A stretch of 47,418 bases of DNA from CG-Epi1 sp964634895 (lineage in GTDB: Archaea; Thermoplasmatota; Poseidoniia; MGIII; CG-Epi1). A model generated the notes under the pieces. That model ran no database searches. It worked only from the letters and a program-made list of their open reading frames with translations, and was not told the origin of the DNA. Location: NCBI GenBank assembly GCA_964634895.1, contig CAZWJS010000007.1:1-47418 (forward strand). Direction: 5' to 3'. Shown piece by piece: positions 17,349 through 27,200 of this stretch. The position numbers and the translations under genes were made by a program. Every line of letters starts with the position of its first letter. Position 1 is the stretch's first letter.

Positions 17349-18265
17349 TGATGCAAAAACATTTCCTGCATATCTCTGACTACAATGCGAAGGAGCTTTG
17401 GGATATTATGAAATTAGCAAAGTCTGTCAAGGAAAAGTTCCATGCACGTGAAGATTATCCTCATTTCAAAAATAAGTCATTAGCAATGATATTTGCTAAA
17501 CCCTCTGCAAGAACTAGAGTTTCATTTGAAACTGGATTTGAATGGATGGGAGGGCATGCTCTATTTTTGGGTCCAAGCGAAATAGGCATCGGAAAGCGAG
17601 AAGCTATCAAAGATATTTCACGAGTTTTTAGCAGGTACAATGATATCATTATGGCACGCCTTTTTGATCATAAACATATTATTGAACTTGCTAAATATTC
17701 TACTATACCTATAGTTAATGGACTAACTGATTATAACCACCCTTGCCAAATAATGGCCGATATTTTTACTGTATGGGAAAATCTAGAAAATATAGATAAT
17801 ATAAAGATAGTCTATATGGGTGATGGGAATAATATTGTCCACTCCTGGTTACATTTAGCTATGAGATTTCCTTTAAATTTTGTGTGCTGTTGCCCTGAAG
17901 GTTATGAACCAGATAAGAAAACCGTAGAAAATGCAAAAGCTACTGGGCTTTCCAATATTGAAATTAGCCATAATCCTACTGAGGCTGTGAAAAACGCAGA
18001 TGTAATCTATACTGATGTTTGGGCTTCAATGGGTCAAAAAGAAGAAACTGAAGCTCGTGAAAAGATATTCCAACCTTTCCAAGTGAATCAAAAAATGATG
18101 AGTAAAACTGGAAAAGAAACACTATTTATGCACTGTTTACCTGCCGAGAGAAATAGAGAAGTTACTGACGAAGTAGTGGAAGCGGATTATTCAATAGTTT
18201 TTGAACAAGCTGAAAATAGAATGCATGTCCAAAATGCAATAATGATTAAATTGAGCCAAAAATGA
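17348..18265 (+). CDS. argF: Ornithine carbamoyltransferase (305 aa)
   Basis: Carbamoyl-phosphate binding is shown by PSARTRVSFE (the SxRTR motif) and by GLTDYNHPCQIMADI, which contains the HPCQ motif. The ornithine side is shown by MGDGNNIVHSW and by the C-terminal FMHCLPAERNREVT (HCLPA). Together these are diagnostic for OTCase rather than aspartate carbamoyltransferase. The enzyme makes citrulline for arginine synthesis. The ATG at 17348 shares its A with the PCNA stop (TGATG); a second ATG follows at once. A 4-base overlap joins it to the next gene. Confidence 0.94.
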   Translation: MMQKHFLHISDYNAKELWDIMKLAKSVKEKFHAREDYPHFKNKSLAMIFAKPSARTRVSFETGFEWMGGHALFLGPSEIGIGKREAIKDISRVFSRYNDIIMARLFDHKHIIELAKYSTIPIVNGLTDYNHPCQIMADIFTVWENLENIDNIKIVYMGDGNNIVHSWLHLAMRFPLNFVCCCPEGYEPDKKTVENAKATGLSNIEISHNPTEAVKNADVIYTDVWASMGQKEETEAREKIFQPFQVNQKMMSKTGKETLFMHCLPAERNREVTDEVVEADYSIVFEQAENRMHVQNAIMIKLSQK

Positions 18266-19110
18266 AAGTTGCAAATGTCGGTGTAATAGGGGCTGGACAA
18301 ATGGGTGCTGGTATTGCTCAAGTTTGTGCATCTATTGGAAAAAATGTGATTCTTTGTGATATAAAAGATGAATACATCGCAAGTGGTATAAACTCTATTA
18401 AAAAAAATCTTTTAAGAAGTGTAACCAAAGAAAGAATTAACCAGGATGACATGCATAAAACTCTTTCCAATATTACCACAACATTGAAGAATAATGAACT
18501 AAATGATTGTGACATTATAATTGAAGCAATTGTTGAAAATGTTGATATAAAAAAGAATTTGTTCAAGCGCTTGGGAGGAATTTGTAAAGATGATACTATC
18601 TTAGCATCTAATACTTCAAGTATACCAATTGGAATTCTGGCTGATGCCAGTGGAAAACCTGAAAAGGTAGTCGGAATGCATTTCATGAATCCAGTCCCCA
18701 TTATGAAACTTGTAGAAGTAATAAGAGCAAAAACCACTGATGATAAAACCTTTGAAACCACATTCAAACTTGCAAAGGATTTAAACAAAGTTCCTGTTTT
18801 AGTCAATGATTTTCCAGGTTTTGTTAGTAATCGAATCTTACTTCCTATGCTTAACGAAGCTATGTTTTGTGTAATGGAAGGCGTTGCTGAGCCTGAAGCT
18901 ATTGATACAGTTATGAAATTAGGTATGAGCCATCCAATGGGGCCCTTGAGATTAGCGGATTTTATTGGATTAGATACATGCTTAGCTATTATGGAAGTCC
19001 TACACCGTGATTTGAATGATGACAAGTATAGACCATGCCCACTGCTAAAGGAGATGGTGAAAGATGGAAAACGAGGTAACAAGAGTGGTGAAGGTTTCTA
19101 CAAATATTAA
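18262..19110 (+). CDS. hbd: 3-hydroxyacyl-CoA (3-hydroxybutyryl-CoA) dehydrogenase (282 aa)
   Basis: The Rossmann motif is GVIGAGQMGAGIAQ close to the N terminus. SNTSSIPIGILADAS and HFMNPVPIMKLVEVI are the family's substrate and catalytic segments; the latter holds the active His. GFVSNRILLPMLNEAM and HPMGPLRLADFIGLD belong to the C-terminal helical domain. At 282 residues it is the stand-alone type without an enoyl-CoA hydratase fusion. It oxidises (S)-3-hydroxyacyl-CoA with NAD(P). It overlaps argF by four bases (ATGA), although the pathways differ. Confidence 0.93.
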   Translation: MKVANVGVIGAGQMGAGIAQVCASIGKNVILCDIKDEYIASGINSIKKNLLRSVTKERINQDDMHKTLSNITTTLKNNELNDCDIIIEAIVENVDIKKNLFKRLGGICKDDTILASNTSSIPIGILADASGKPEKVVGMHFMNPVPIMKLVEVIRAKTTDDKTFETTFKLAKDLNKVPVLVNDFPGFVSNRILLPMLNEAMFCVMEGVAEPEAIDTVMKLGMSHPMGPLRLADFIGLDTCLAIMEVLHRDLNDDKYRPCPLLKEMVKDGKRGNKSGEGFYKY

Positions 19111-19147
19111 AAAGATTTAATTAGAACCCCTACTTTATTGTAAATTA

Positions 19148-19381
19148 ATGTCAGAAGAGGATAAGAAAAAAATTGAATCGTTGGGCTTGGATGAAGCTTT
19201 AGATGATCTCAAATTTTTAGCCCAAAAAGTATCTGATATGTCAAAGGAATTATTGAAAAAGGCTGCTGACCAAGCTGAAGGTGCAACAGATAAGATGGGG
19301 AGTGTAGTAGAATCAACGGGAGATATCTTGATATCTGCTGGAGAAACAATAAAATCAACAAAGGATATGTTTAAAGAATAA
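19148..19381 (+). CDS. Small amphipathic helical protein (77 aa)
   Basis: No recognised family. The N-terminal half is charged and helical (EEDKKKIESLGLDEALDDLK). The second half has a repeating small-residue amphipathic pattern (KAADQAEGATDKMGSVVEST), reminiscent of apolipoprotein- or LEA-like helices that bind membrane or shield proteins; that resemblance is only compositional. A TATA-like GATTTAATTAG (19114-19124) about 25 bases upstream supports transcription on its own. The LysE-type exporter starts 15 bases downstream and is probably cotranscribed. Confidence 0.7.
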   Translation: MSEEDKKKIESLGLDEALDDLKFLAQKVSDMSKELLKKAADQAEGATDKMGSVVESTGDILISAGETIKSTKDMFKE

Positions 19382-19396
19382 ATTGCAAGGTAAATA

Positions 19397-19993
19397 ATGG
19401 ACATTGGACTACTCATTGCAGCTTTGACATTTATGATTACAATGTACATAACACCAGGTCCAAATAATATACTTTGTGCATTCCACGGATCAAAGTATGG
19501 TGCCAAAGCGACTCTGCCCCTAATTTCAGGTATGGCTGCTGGCTGGCTAATAATGGGATTATTTGTTGCCGGAACTCTAGACTTTATAGAGAAGAAAAAA
19601 GGAGTCTTAGATTCTCTCACAATCATCGGAGCCATTTACATCACATATCTATCACTTAAAATTGCAACAGCAGAACCATTACCACAAGAAGAACAAGACA
19701 GTAACGTCCTAGGGCCTAGTACCGGACTAACCTTACAGTTTGTGAATGCTAAAGCTTGGATTCATGATATTGTTTTACTAGGGTCTTTTGGGACTGCTTT
19801 TGGACCAGGATTTACCTCCAAACTCATACTAATTATACTATCAATCATTCTCTGCTTACCAGCAATACTTTCATGGACTGCTTTTGGTACTGTTCTTCGC
19901 AGAATATTTAGCACCCCAAAATCTGCAACTTTGCTTAATAGAATTATGGGAATATCTCTTTTTTTAGTTGCTATCTGGCTGGTAATACATTAA
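19397..19993 (+). CDS. LysE/RhtB-family amino-acid exporter (198 aa)
   Basis: A small integral membrane protein with about six hydrophobic segments. The N-terminal signature FMITMYITPGPNNILCAFHG contains the PGPNN motif of the LysE/RhtB family, followed by LPLISGMAAGWLIMGLF and by FVNAKAWIHDIVLLGSF, which matches the family's NPK-A-W region. Family members export amino acids or their derivatives by proton antiport; the substrate is unknown. An AAGGT precedes the ATG by seven bases. It converges with purA. Confidence 0.87.
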   Translation: MDIGLLIAALTFMITMYITPGPNNILCAFHGSKYGAKATLPLISGMAAGWLIMGLFVAGTLDFIEKKKGVLDSLTIIGAIYITYLSLKIATAEPLPQEEQDSNVLGPSTGLTLQFVNAKAWIHDIVLLGSFGTAFGPGFTSKLILIILSIILCLPAILSWTAFGTVLRRIFSTPKSATLLNRIMGISLFLVAIWLVIH

Positions 19994-20009
19994 TATAAAA
20001 TTTGCTAAA

Positions 20010-21269
20010 TTAGAATATTATTGTCTCATCTCTACCTGGGCCCAGTGAAACGATACTTATTGGAATACTCAAGCTTTCAGACACAAAATCTAAGAAATTC
20101 TTCATTTCATTTGGAACAACACCATTAGGAATATCTATACCCGATGAAGACCACCCTGGAAAAGTTTTGTACACTGGTTCACACTTGCCAAGATAAGATA
20201 ATGATGAAGGAAAATGATTGATTTCTGAACCTTTATCATCCTTGTATGCTACACACACTTTAATTTCATCCATATCTGATAAAATATCTAGCTTCATAAT
20301 TGCTAAAGATGAAAAACCACATATTCGATGTGATAACTCTAGCATTACTAAATCTAACCAACCACATCGCCTTGGACGGCCAGTAGTTGTACCAAATTCT
20401 TGGCCTTTATCTCTAATCATCTCTCCAACTTTATCTTCTAATTCGGTAGGAAATGGACCTGAACCAACTCGTGTAAGATATGCCTTAGTAACTCCTACGA
20501 CATTAGAGATTTTAGAAGGAGCTATTCCAGAACCTAAAGCTGCACCTGCAGTAGTTGGACTTGATGATGTAACAAATGGATAAGTACCATATTCAATGTC
20601 AATATGAACTCCTTGAGCTCCTTCAAGAAGAACATTATCTCCGTTATCAATATGTTTGTTAACAAGCAGAGATGAATCTGTAATATATTCACCTAATTCC
20701 TTTCTCCAACTTTTACATAAATCAAATAAACTACCTATTGCCAACTCATTTTTTATTCCATAATGTGCTAGTAAAGCCTGATTACGAGGTAAGGCTTTCT
20801 CTAATCTTTCCATAATTATACCACCATCTAAAAGATCACCCATTCTAATTCCAATTCTAGAGGCTTTATCTGAATAACAAGGACCAATACCATTACCAGT
20901 GGTACCAATCATTGATTTTCCCTTAGAACTCTCTTCTCCTCCATCAAGAAGCTTGTGATATGGCATAATTACATGAGCTCTATCAGAAATGAATAATTGC
21001 CCTCTTTCGCCTTCAAGATTATTCAATTCTTTGAGCAATACCTCAGGATTTACTACAACACCGTTACCAATCACATTAACAACATTTTTGCGGAGTATTC
21101 CGGAAGGAAGAAGATGTAATTTGTGTTTTTTCCCATCGACTACTATTGTATGACCTGCATTATTTCCACCTTGTGATCTTACTACCACCTTCGAGCCTTC
21201 AGCTAGATAATCAGTAATCTTTCCTTTACCCTCGTCCCCCCACTGAGCTCCAATAATTGTCTTAATCAT
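20010..21269 (-). CDS. purA: Adenylosuccinate synthetase (419 aa)
   Basis: The GTP- and IMP-binding N terminus TIIGAQWGDEGKGKITDYLA holds the catalytic Asp12; His40 lies in GGNNAGHTIVV. GTTGNGIGPCYSDKASR is the switch region, LLEGAQGVHIDIEYGTYPFV the conserved central helix, and TTTGRPRRCGWLD the aspartate-binding loop. It joins IMP to aspartate, the first step from IMP to AMP. At 419 residues it is nearer the bacterial length than the shorter form known from some archaea. Its ATG overlaps the stop of the RND gene upstream (ATGA), an operon that makes no obvious metabolic sense. Confidence 0.95.
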   Translation of the reverse strand: MIKTIIGAQWGDEGKGKITDYLAEGSKVVVRSQGGNNAGHTIVVDGKKHKLHLLPSGILRKNVVNVIGNGVVVNPEVLLKELNNLEGERGQLFISDRAHVIMPYHKLLDGGEESSKGKSMIGTTGNGIGPCYSDKASRIGIRMGDLLDGGIIMERLEKALPRNQALLAHYGIKNELAIGSLFDLCKSWRKELGEYITDSSLLVNKHIDNGDNVLLEGAQGVHIDIEYGTYPFVTSSSPTTAGAALGSGIAPSKISNVVGVTKAYLTRVGSGPFPTELEDKVGEMIRDKGQEFGTTTGRPRRCGWLDLVMLELSHRICGFSSLAIMKLDILSDMDEIKVCVAYKDDKGSEINHFPSSLSYLGKCEPVYKTFPGWSSSGIDIPNGVVPNEMKNFLDFVSESLSIPISIVSLGPGRDETIIF

Positions 21270-24145
21270 TTAGATAGAGTCCCACCTGACTTCACGACTT
21301 GAGAATATAGAGCAGGTAGTAAGAACATAGCTGATATCATAGATGCTAAAAGAAGAACAACTATGATAAAAACAAACCACCATAATGCACTTATTTTAAT
21401 GGCAAACGCCGCAGTCAGACCTACTAAAGTTACAGTAGTAGCTTCAGCCAAAGTTTGAGCTGTTTTAGCAGTAGCATTGTAAACACTTGGCATATTCATT
21501 CCACCTTCTATAACTCTTTGTGTTATGTGTATTGAAAAATCAATTCCCACACCAATTACTATAGACCCAATCATGACTGTTACCAAACTCAAAGGCTGAC
21601 CTAATATAACAAAAGTCAATGGTTCTAAAGACACAACCCAAACAACAGGTAAAGTAGTAATTAAACCCAATTTCCAATTACGGCCAAAAGTCAAAGTTAA
21701 CACAAAGAAAACTAGAACTATGCAAATGACAAGTGTAGTAATTTGAGAACTAATTAATTGTGCATTTACGCTAGTACCTATAGCTGCTACGCCAGTTAAT
21801 TCTGACATCAACACAGGTGCATACTCATGTTCATTGCGAACTTTATTAACACCAATAACTGCAGCTTCCATACCTTTAATATCTTTTAGAGGCATATCAA
21901 CATAAATTAGAGTTTTAGAAAATTTACAACTAACCTCTCCTGATTCCGAATATGGACAATCCATAATCATGCTAAGAGCTTCCGGAGTTATACTATCATA
22001 AAAAACATTAAGAATAAACTTTTGAGCATCTCTACCAAATAAAATATTATTTTCTACTTGATCATTATGCAAAATGTCCCAAAATGACCTCTCGAAACCT
22101 TCCTCGCTGCCTGCTAAATTAAGAATAGAATCTAACGTCTTCGATTGATTAGTAGAAAATTTAACGGCTTTCATAACTTCTGTCAAAGAAATTGCAGTAA
22201 CATCCGGTACATCATTCAAACCTTCTCTCGTTTTATCTTCAGTACCATTAACTAATAAATTAACTTGATCTAAATGATCAACTGCATCATTAGTATTCTC
22301 ATCATAACCATTCTGAAAATCACCTCTAGCAATCATCATTCCAAAGGCCCCTGCATTGAATTCAGTAGAATATTTTACAATTCCAACTAGAGTTGGTTCA
22401 TCATCAGGAACCATATCTAAGTAATCTATATTTGTTTGCAAAAGAGGTAAAACTCCGATTGATAAAAGTGTAAATGATAATAATATTGCCAAAACTGGTT
22501 TATTATTCTCTGTAACCATTTTTGCTAAACCATGCCACTCGCCTTCATGCTTTACATAGTCGTACTCGGTTAGAACTGCAATTGCAGGAGACATAATGAA
22601 CGTACATAAGAGACAAACTAATATTCCTAAAGTCAAACTAAGTCCAACTGTGAAAACTGGACCTAAATTAGTAATCATTAAACTTCCAAAACCAATCATA
22701 GTGGTCATCGCTGAAAGAGCAATGGCTCTACCAGTAGTTGACATTGCTTTCATCATTCTAATTTGAGCATTCTCACCTTCCTCCTCAGTAAAACGATTAG
22801 ACAAATGCAAACCATAAGCAACGCCAAGGGCCATAAGAATTGGACCTAATGCAATGATTGTCGGAGTTGCTTCAATTTGAAACCAACCGATAAACCCATA
22901 AGTTATGAATATGGAATACAAAGTAGGTATACCTGAAATCATAACTGCCCTTATCCTCTTTTGAATCAAGAATATAGCAATTGAGCAGAGAACAACACCG
23001 ATAGGAAAAACTCTCCAAAATTCAGAGAAAGAACGCTCAGTAATAGCTTGTGTGACTGGAACTGGCCCAGTAAGCATCATACGACTATAAACTTCGCAGT
23101 CAGGCCTATTACTATTTTCCTCATCTAACCCACAACCTCTATTATTCATCGCAAAATCAACCTCCTCGATAAGAATAGGAGGAGCAACATCACTCGTTAT
23201 TCCAAATAATATAACTGCAGTATCATATATTCCATCACCATTGGTGTCTCTCAATACTTTCTCGACAACTGCAGGAGGTAAATCCTCAACAATATCATCA
23301 ATCTCTGACTGAGTGGGTATTTCATAATGATTTAATTGATCTGCTTCAACAGCACTTTGTTTAGCTACAGCCGCAATTTGTGCTCCAAGCTCGACTCCTT
23401 CCTTGGTCAGTCCATCAGATTCTGATTCTGACCAAGCTCCTAAATTATTAATCAAGGCATCATAAACTCTACTGTTCGTACTATGTAATTCTTTGATTAA
23501 AGTTGAAATACTGAAGGACCACACCACATTATCTACTAAACCTCCGTCAGAAGGTACAATTCCTGCCCCTCCAGACTCAGTTTGCCCATTTTCATCAACC
23601 TTTCTTTCAATATAATCCATTTCTAACAAAACTTGGCGATTTGTAATGTTTGCACTGTTTGAAGGATCATAAGCATTCTCTGTTTCAACATAAATAACAA
23701 TTATGTCTGTAGACCAATCCTCACGGACTTCTAATAGAAGCTCTTCTTCAACTGAGCCCTTTGGCAGATACACTTCCATAGCTCCATTGATATTTGTTTT
23801 TCCAATACCAATTAACATGAAAAGCATAATGACTGTCATGATGCCAATAGTGATTGGAGGGTAGTCTGTAGTTAGACGAACAAAACTACGTGCTACAGGA
23901 CTTATAGGTGAATCTGGACCCTTCTCGTACTTAAACTTTGGCTTAGTCTCCTTTACCTTATGGACTTTCTTTTGAGCTTTGGAAGAGGACTTCTTGGATA
24001 ACTTATCCTTGGCGTCAGACCAACTTTCAGATATGTCGACTCCTCCTATTTTTCCACTGAGAAGATCCTGCTGCTCCTTCGCTCTTCGATCAAAGAATCG
24101 GTCTATGCGACCTCTAATGCCTGAATCCTTATCATCTGAAGACAC
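21266..24145 (-). CDS. RND/MMPL-family membrane transporter (959 aa)
   Basis: The architecture is that of a single-chain RND protein of the MMPL/HpnN type. A cytoplasmic N-terminal stretch of about 90 residues is rich in Lys and Ser. A first membrane helix follows (PITIGIMTVIMLFMLIGIG), then a large extracytoplasmic loop, a membrane block of five helices, a second large loop and a second block ending LLASMISAMFLLPALYS. The sequence GPILMALGVAYGLHLSNRF and its mirror IGSIVIGVGIDFSIHITQR carry the acidic or polar residues expected for proton relay. The cargo is unknown; relatives move lipids or hopanoid-like isoprenoids. The start is GTG at 24145, with a TATA-like box 27 bases upstream. Confidence 0.88.
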   Translation of the reverse strand: MSSDDKDSGIRGRIDRFFDRRAKEQQDLLSGKIGGVDISESWSDAKDKLSKKSSSKAQKKVHKVKETKPKFKYEKGPDSPISPVARSFVRLTTDYPPITIGIMTVIMLFMLIGIGKTNINGAMEVYLPKGSVEEELLLEVREDWSTDIIVIYVETENAYDPSNSANITNRQVLLEMDYIERKVDENGQTESGGAGIVPSDGGLVDNVVWSFSISTLIKELHSTNSRVYDALINNLGAWSESESDGLTKEGVELGAQIAAVAKQSAVEADQLNHYEIPTQSEIDDIVEDLPPAVVEKVLRDTNGDGIYDTAVILFGITSDVAPPILIEEVDFAMNNRGCGLDEENSNRPDCEVYSRMMLTGPVPVTQAITERSFSEFWRVFPIGVVLCSIAIFLIQKRIRAVMISGIPTLYSIFITYGFIGWFQIEATPTIIALGPILMALGVAYGLHLSNRFTEEEGENAQIRMMKAMSTTGRAIALSAMTTMIGFGSLMITNLGPVFTVGLSLTLGILVCLLCTFIMSPAIAVLTEYDYVKHEGEWHGLAKMVTENNKPVLAILLSFTLLSIGVLPLLQTNIDYLDMVPDDEPTLVGIVKYSTEFNAGAFGMMIARGDFQNGYDENTNDAVDHLDQVNLLVNGTEDKTREGLNDVPDVTAISLTEVMKAVKFSTNQSKTLDSILNLAGSEEGFERSFWDILHNDQVENNILFGRDAQKFILNVFYDSITPEALSMIMDCPYSESGEVSCKFSKTLIYVDMPLKDIKGMEAAVIGVNKVRNEHEYAPVLMSELTGVAAIGTSVNAQLISSQITTLVICIVLVFFVLTLTFGRNWKLGLITTLPVVWVVSLEPLTFVILGQPLSLVTVMIGSIVIGVGIDFSIHITQRVIEGGMNMPSVYNATAKTAQTLAEATTVTLVGLTAAFAIKISALWWFVFIIVVLLLASMISAMFLLPALYSQVVKSGGTLSK

Positions 24146-24171
24146 GCTATATTGGCGTCACTAAAGGTGCA

Positions 24172-24181
24172 ATAATAAAGT
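24172..24181 (-). promoter_or_regulatory. Leftward TATA-like box (RND gene)
   Basis: Read on the minus strand this is ACTTTATTAT, ending 27 bases before the GTG at 24145. It is the exact mirror of the box at 24198-24207, so the two divergent promoters have identical boxes and spacing. This implies leaderless messages in both directions. Confidence 0.65.
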
Positions 24182-24197
24182 GTTCCTATATGCATCT

Positions 24198-24207
24198 ACT
24201 TTATTAT
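24198..24207 (+). promoter_or_regulatory. Rightward TATA-like box (surface protein gene)
   Basis: ACTTTATTAT ends 27 bases before the ATG at 24234. With its mirror copy at 24172-24181 it forms a perfect 10-base inverted repeat with a 16-base spacer. Confidence 0.65.
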
Positions 24208-24233
24208 AGTGCTCCAAATATCATATAAAACGA

Positions 24234-27200
24234 ATGAAATGCTTACGGATTCTAAGGACTATCTTTGCATTGTGTCTAATTTCAATAATTTGCCTTGCTG
24301 GTCAATCAATTAGTGAACCTGATCCCTTTATTGATAATATTGCCTACTCGCGAGAAGGGTATGAGGAGGTTATTCTAGTTGAAGACGGGAGAGATAATGC
24401 AACTTTTTTCAAATACTTAATAATCGATGACTATAGCGAAGCTCCAGAAAATTGGTCTGAGGTTGATTACAATGATTCAGCATGGCTTTTTGGAGCTGCT
24501 CCCTTTGGAGACAGGGACTACAACGGAGTTACGCCGAATACTGATTGGGATACGTATCGGAATGATGATGGAGTTGATGAAAATCTGACAATACTCATCA
24601 GGCATAGTTTCTACCTCTATCAAGAAATTATTCTTTCAGCTGAATTTGATGCAGCATTTACAAATTATTGCACTCCATTCCTTAATGGAAATCAAATCTT
24701 TGAAGAAGAAGGAGGAAACAGTCACGGAATGGAATATTGGAATGACGATGGAAATGCTGATGTTCCTAAAGAAATGTTTAACGAAGGAAAAAATGTCCTT
24801 GCCGTTTATGGAAGAGACTACGTTTATGGTTCTGGAAATCAGAATAGACAATGGCTAGATGTGCAACTAAAAGCTGAAATATTCCAAAAACAAACTAGTC
24901 CTGTTATATTTGGTGATACTGTAACTATTTTAATTGAAGGAGGAAATAAAGGTAACATAAGTTCAGATAATGTAACCATTAATGCAACGGCAAATGATAC
25001 TTTAATTGAAACACTAACCTATGTATCAATCCCTGATGATTATATAAGTAATATATGGATTGAATGGACTCCCCAAATGATAGGAGCTAATAGACTTGAT
25101 ATTGAAATTAGTTGTGCTTGCAATGATTCAAATGTTACGAATAACCAACTTGTATTGAACCTAACTACCCAGATTTATTCTCTAGAAACATTGCTAGACA
25201 ATGAAACACTCATAGTAAACCAAACCAGAACAATAAACACCACAATTCAATTAAGAAACAATGGAAATTTAACTGATAATGTTACACTTAGTAATGCAAA
25301 TCCTGATCTAGATGATTGGAGCATCACGTTCACGCCAAATAATTTCAATATAGAACCTGAAGAAATAAAAAATATCACTATTCTGGCTGAAATCCCAAGT
25401 AATTACGATGATGGGAACTATAATCTCTCATTCAAAGTTGAAAGTCAATATAATTATTTAACGACTAGAACCCTATTAGAAAGTGGAAGAGATAGCCTTG
25501 TTAATTGGAAATGGATTAATTCAACTGGTGAGGAAGAACTTTATGATAATACTAATTGGACAAAATTAAATTTTAATGATACTGAATGGAGAAACGCTAA
25601 TTCACCATTTGGAGACGATGATGTGGGTGGTATTGACTACAAAACGTATTGGAATGGAGACAATTATGCTTACTTTAGACATGTAGTTAATATTACAGAT
25701 ATTGGATTATACCAAGACGGAGTCATGAATATCAATATAGCAACCAATAACTACGGAAATCACTACATAAATGGAATTTATGTTTTTGGGGACATTGACG
25801 GAGGGGGTGGACATGGAGCTGAATATTGGAATACCAATATTCAAGTTTACATTAATTATCTAAATCAAGGAAATAATATCATAGCAAGTGTTGTCTACAA
25901 TCCACAAAATACACAATGGTTTGATCAAGAAATAATAATAACGTTCCCACAAGCAAACCTCTGGAATTACAAATCCTTAACATACAATATACCTATTCAC
26001 TTAGATTCAACTGCCCCTGCCACAGAGGTAATGGAGCAAGGATTTTACAGAAATACTTCTACTTTTGAAATTAATTGGAGAGATATGTCTGATTCAGATG
26101 ATTTAGAAGGGTATTATATCTATTATGTAGAAAAAGTGGGCACCAGCCTTGGTGAATGGACTAGTATAGGATTCTTCACCAATAATACATTTAATTTTTC
26201 AGGAGAGAATGGGAAAATATATCGGTTCAAATCAATAGGAATGGACAACCTAGGTAATCTGGAGTATAAATCTACATACGATACGGAAATACTAGTTGAT
26301 ATAGATACTCCTAAAAGTGAATTGTGGCTGACCGAAGGTGATATAAGATATACAAACCAAAGTAGTGTGTCTATTAACTGGAAACCAAATAACACTAACG
26401 ATATTCAATCATATTTGATACAATACAAGAAAGATAATAATGAATCATGGACATTAATCAATGAATTCAACACAATGGATAATCTTCGGTTCGAGCCAAA
26501 TGAAGATGGGATGCTTAGCTTCAGATCAATTTCTATAGACTATGCTGGAAATATGGAAGTAAAAAATACAAGTGATGTTACGATTACTTTTGATAGAATG
26601 AGGCCTGAAATCATACTGAATAACTCCTCACCATTGACTGGAAGAGACGGATTAATACTGAGCATTATCTACAAAAGTGAGAATCTAAGCAATATTCAAT
26701 TGCAATATGCGAATTTAAAAGAATCCACAGAAGACCTGTCGGAATGGACTAATATTGAAGGTGAATGGGTGGATGATGAACTTTTCTTGGATTCCCAAAA
26801 TTTACTAAATGGATATACTTACTATTTCAGAGCAATACCTAAGGACTTAGCGAACAACACTTGTTCAAGAAATCCATATGAATTTACTGCAACCTGGACA
26901 AATAAGAATATTTCCTTGCCTAATTACCCACTTAAGCCTGTACTGTCATCTAACATTTTAAGTAACATGAAGATTACCGTTGATGAAAACTTAGATGGAA
27001 ACTATACAACAAGTCTTCAAGAATATGTCGGAAATGATTTGAAATTCATGAAACCTAATCAATACTGGATTGATTACCAAAACGCTGAAGTTGTTTTTGG
27101 AAATAAAGATTATGGATATTTACCTCCAGCCAATTCATCAATTAAGTTTAACTATGAAGCATATGATGTCTCAACAACAATTGATACAAAAATACCTGAT

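Noticed and set aside
18318..19082. A 254-codon open frame on the minus strand
   Set aside because: It lies wholly inside the clearly identified 3-hydroxyacyl-CoA dehydrogenase, and its translation shows only Ser/Ile/Leu-rich text with no motif. It is an antisense shadow.
19135..19635. A 166-codon minus-strand open frame
   Set aside because: It covers the small helical gene and the start of the LysE gene on the other strand. The plus-strand genes have a TATA box, SD and family motifs; this frame has none.
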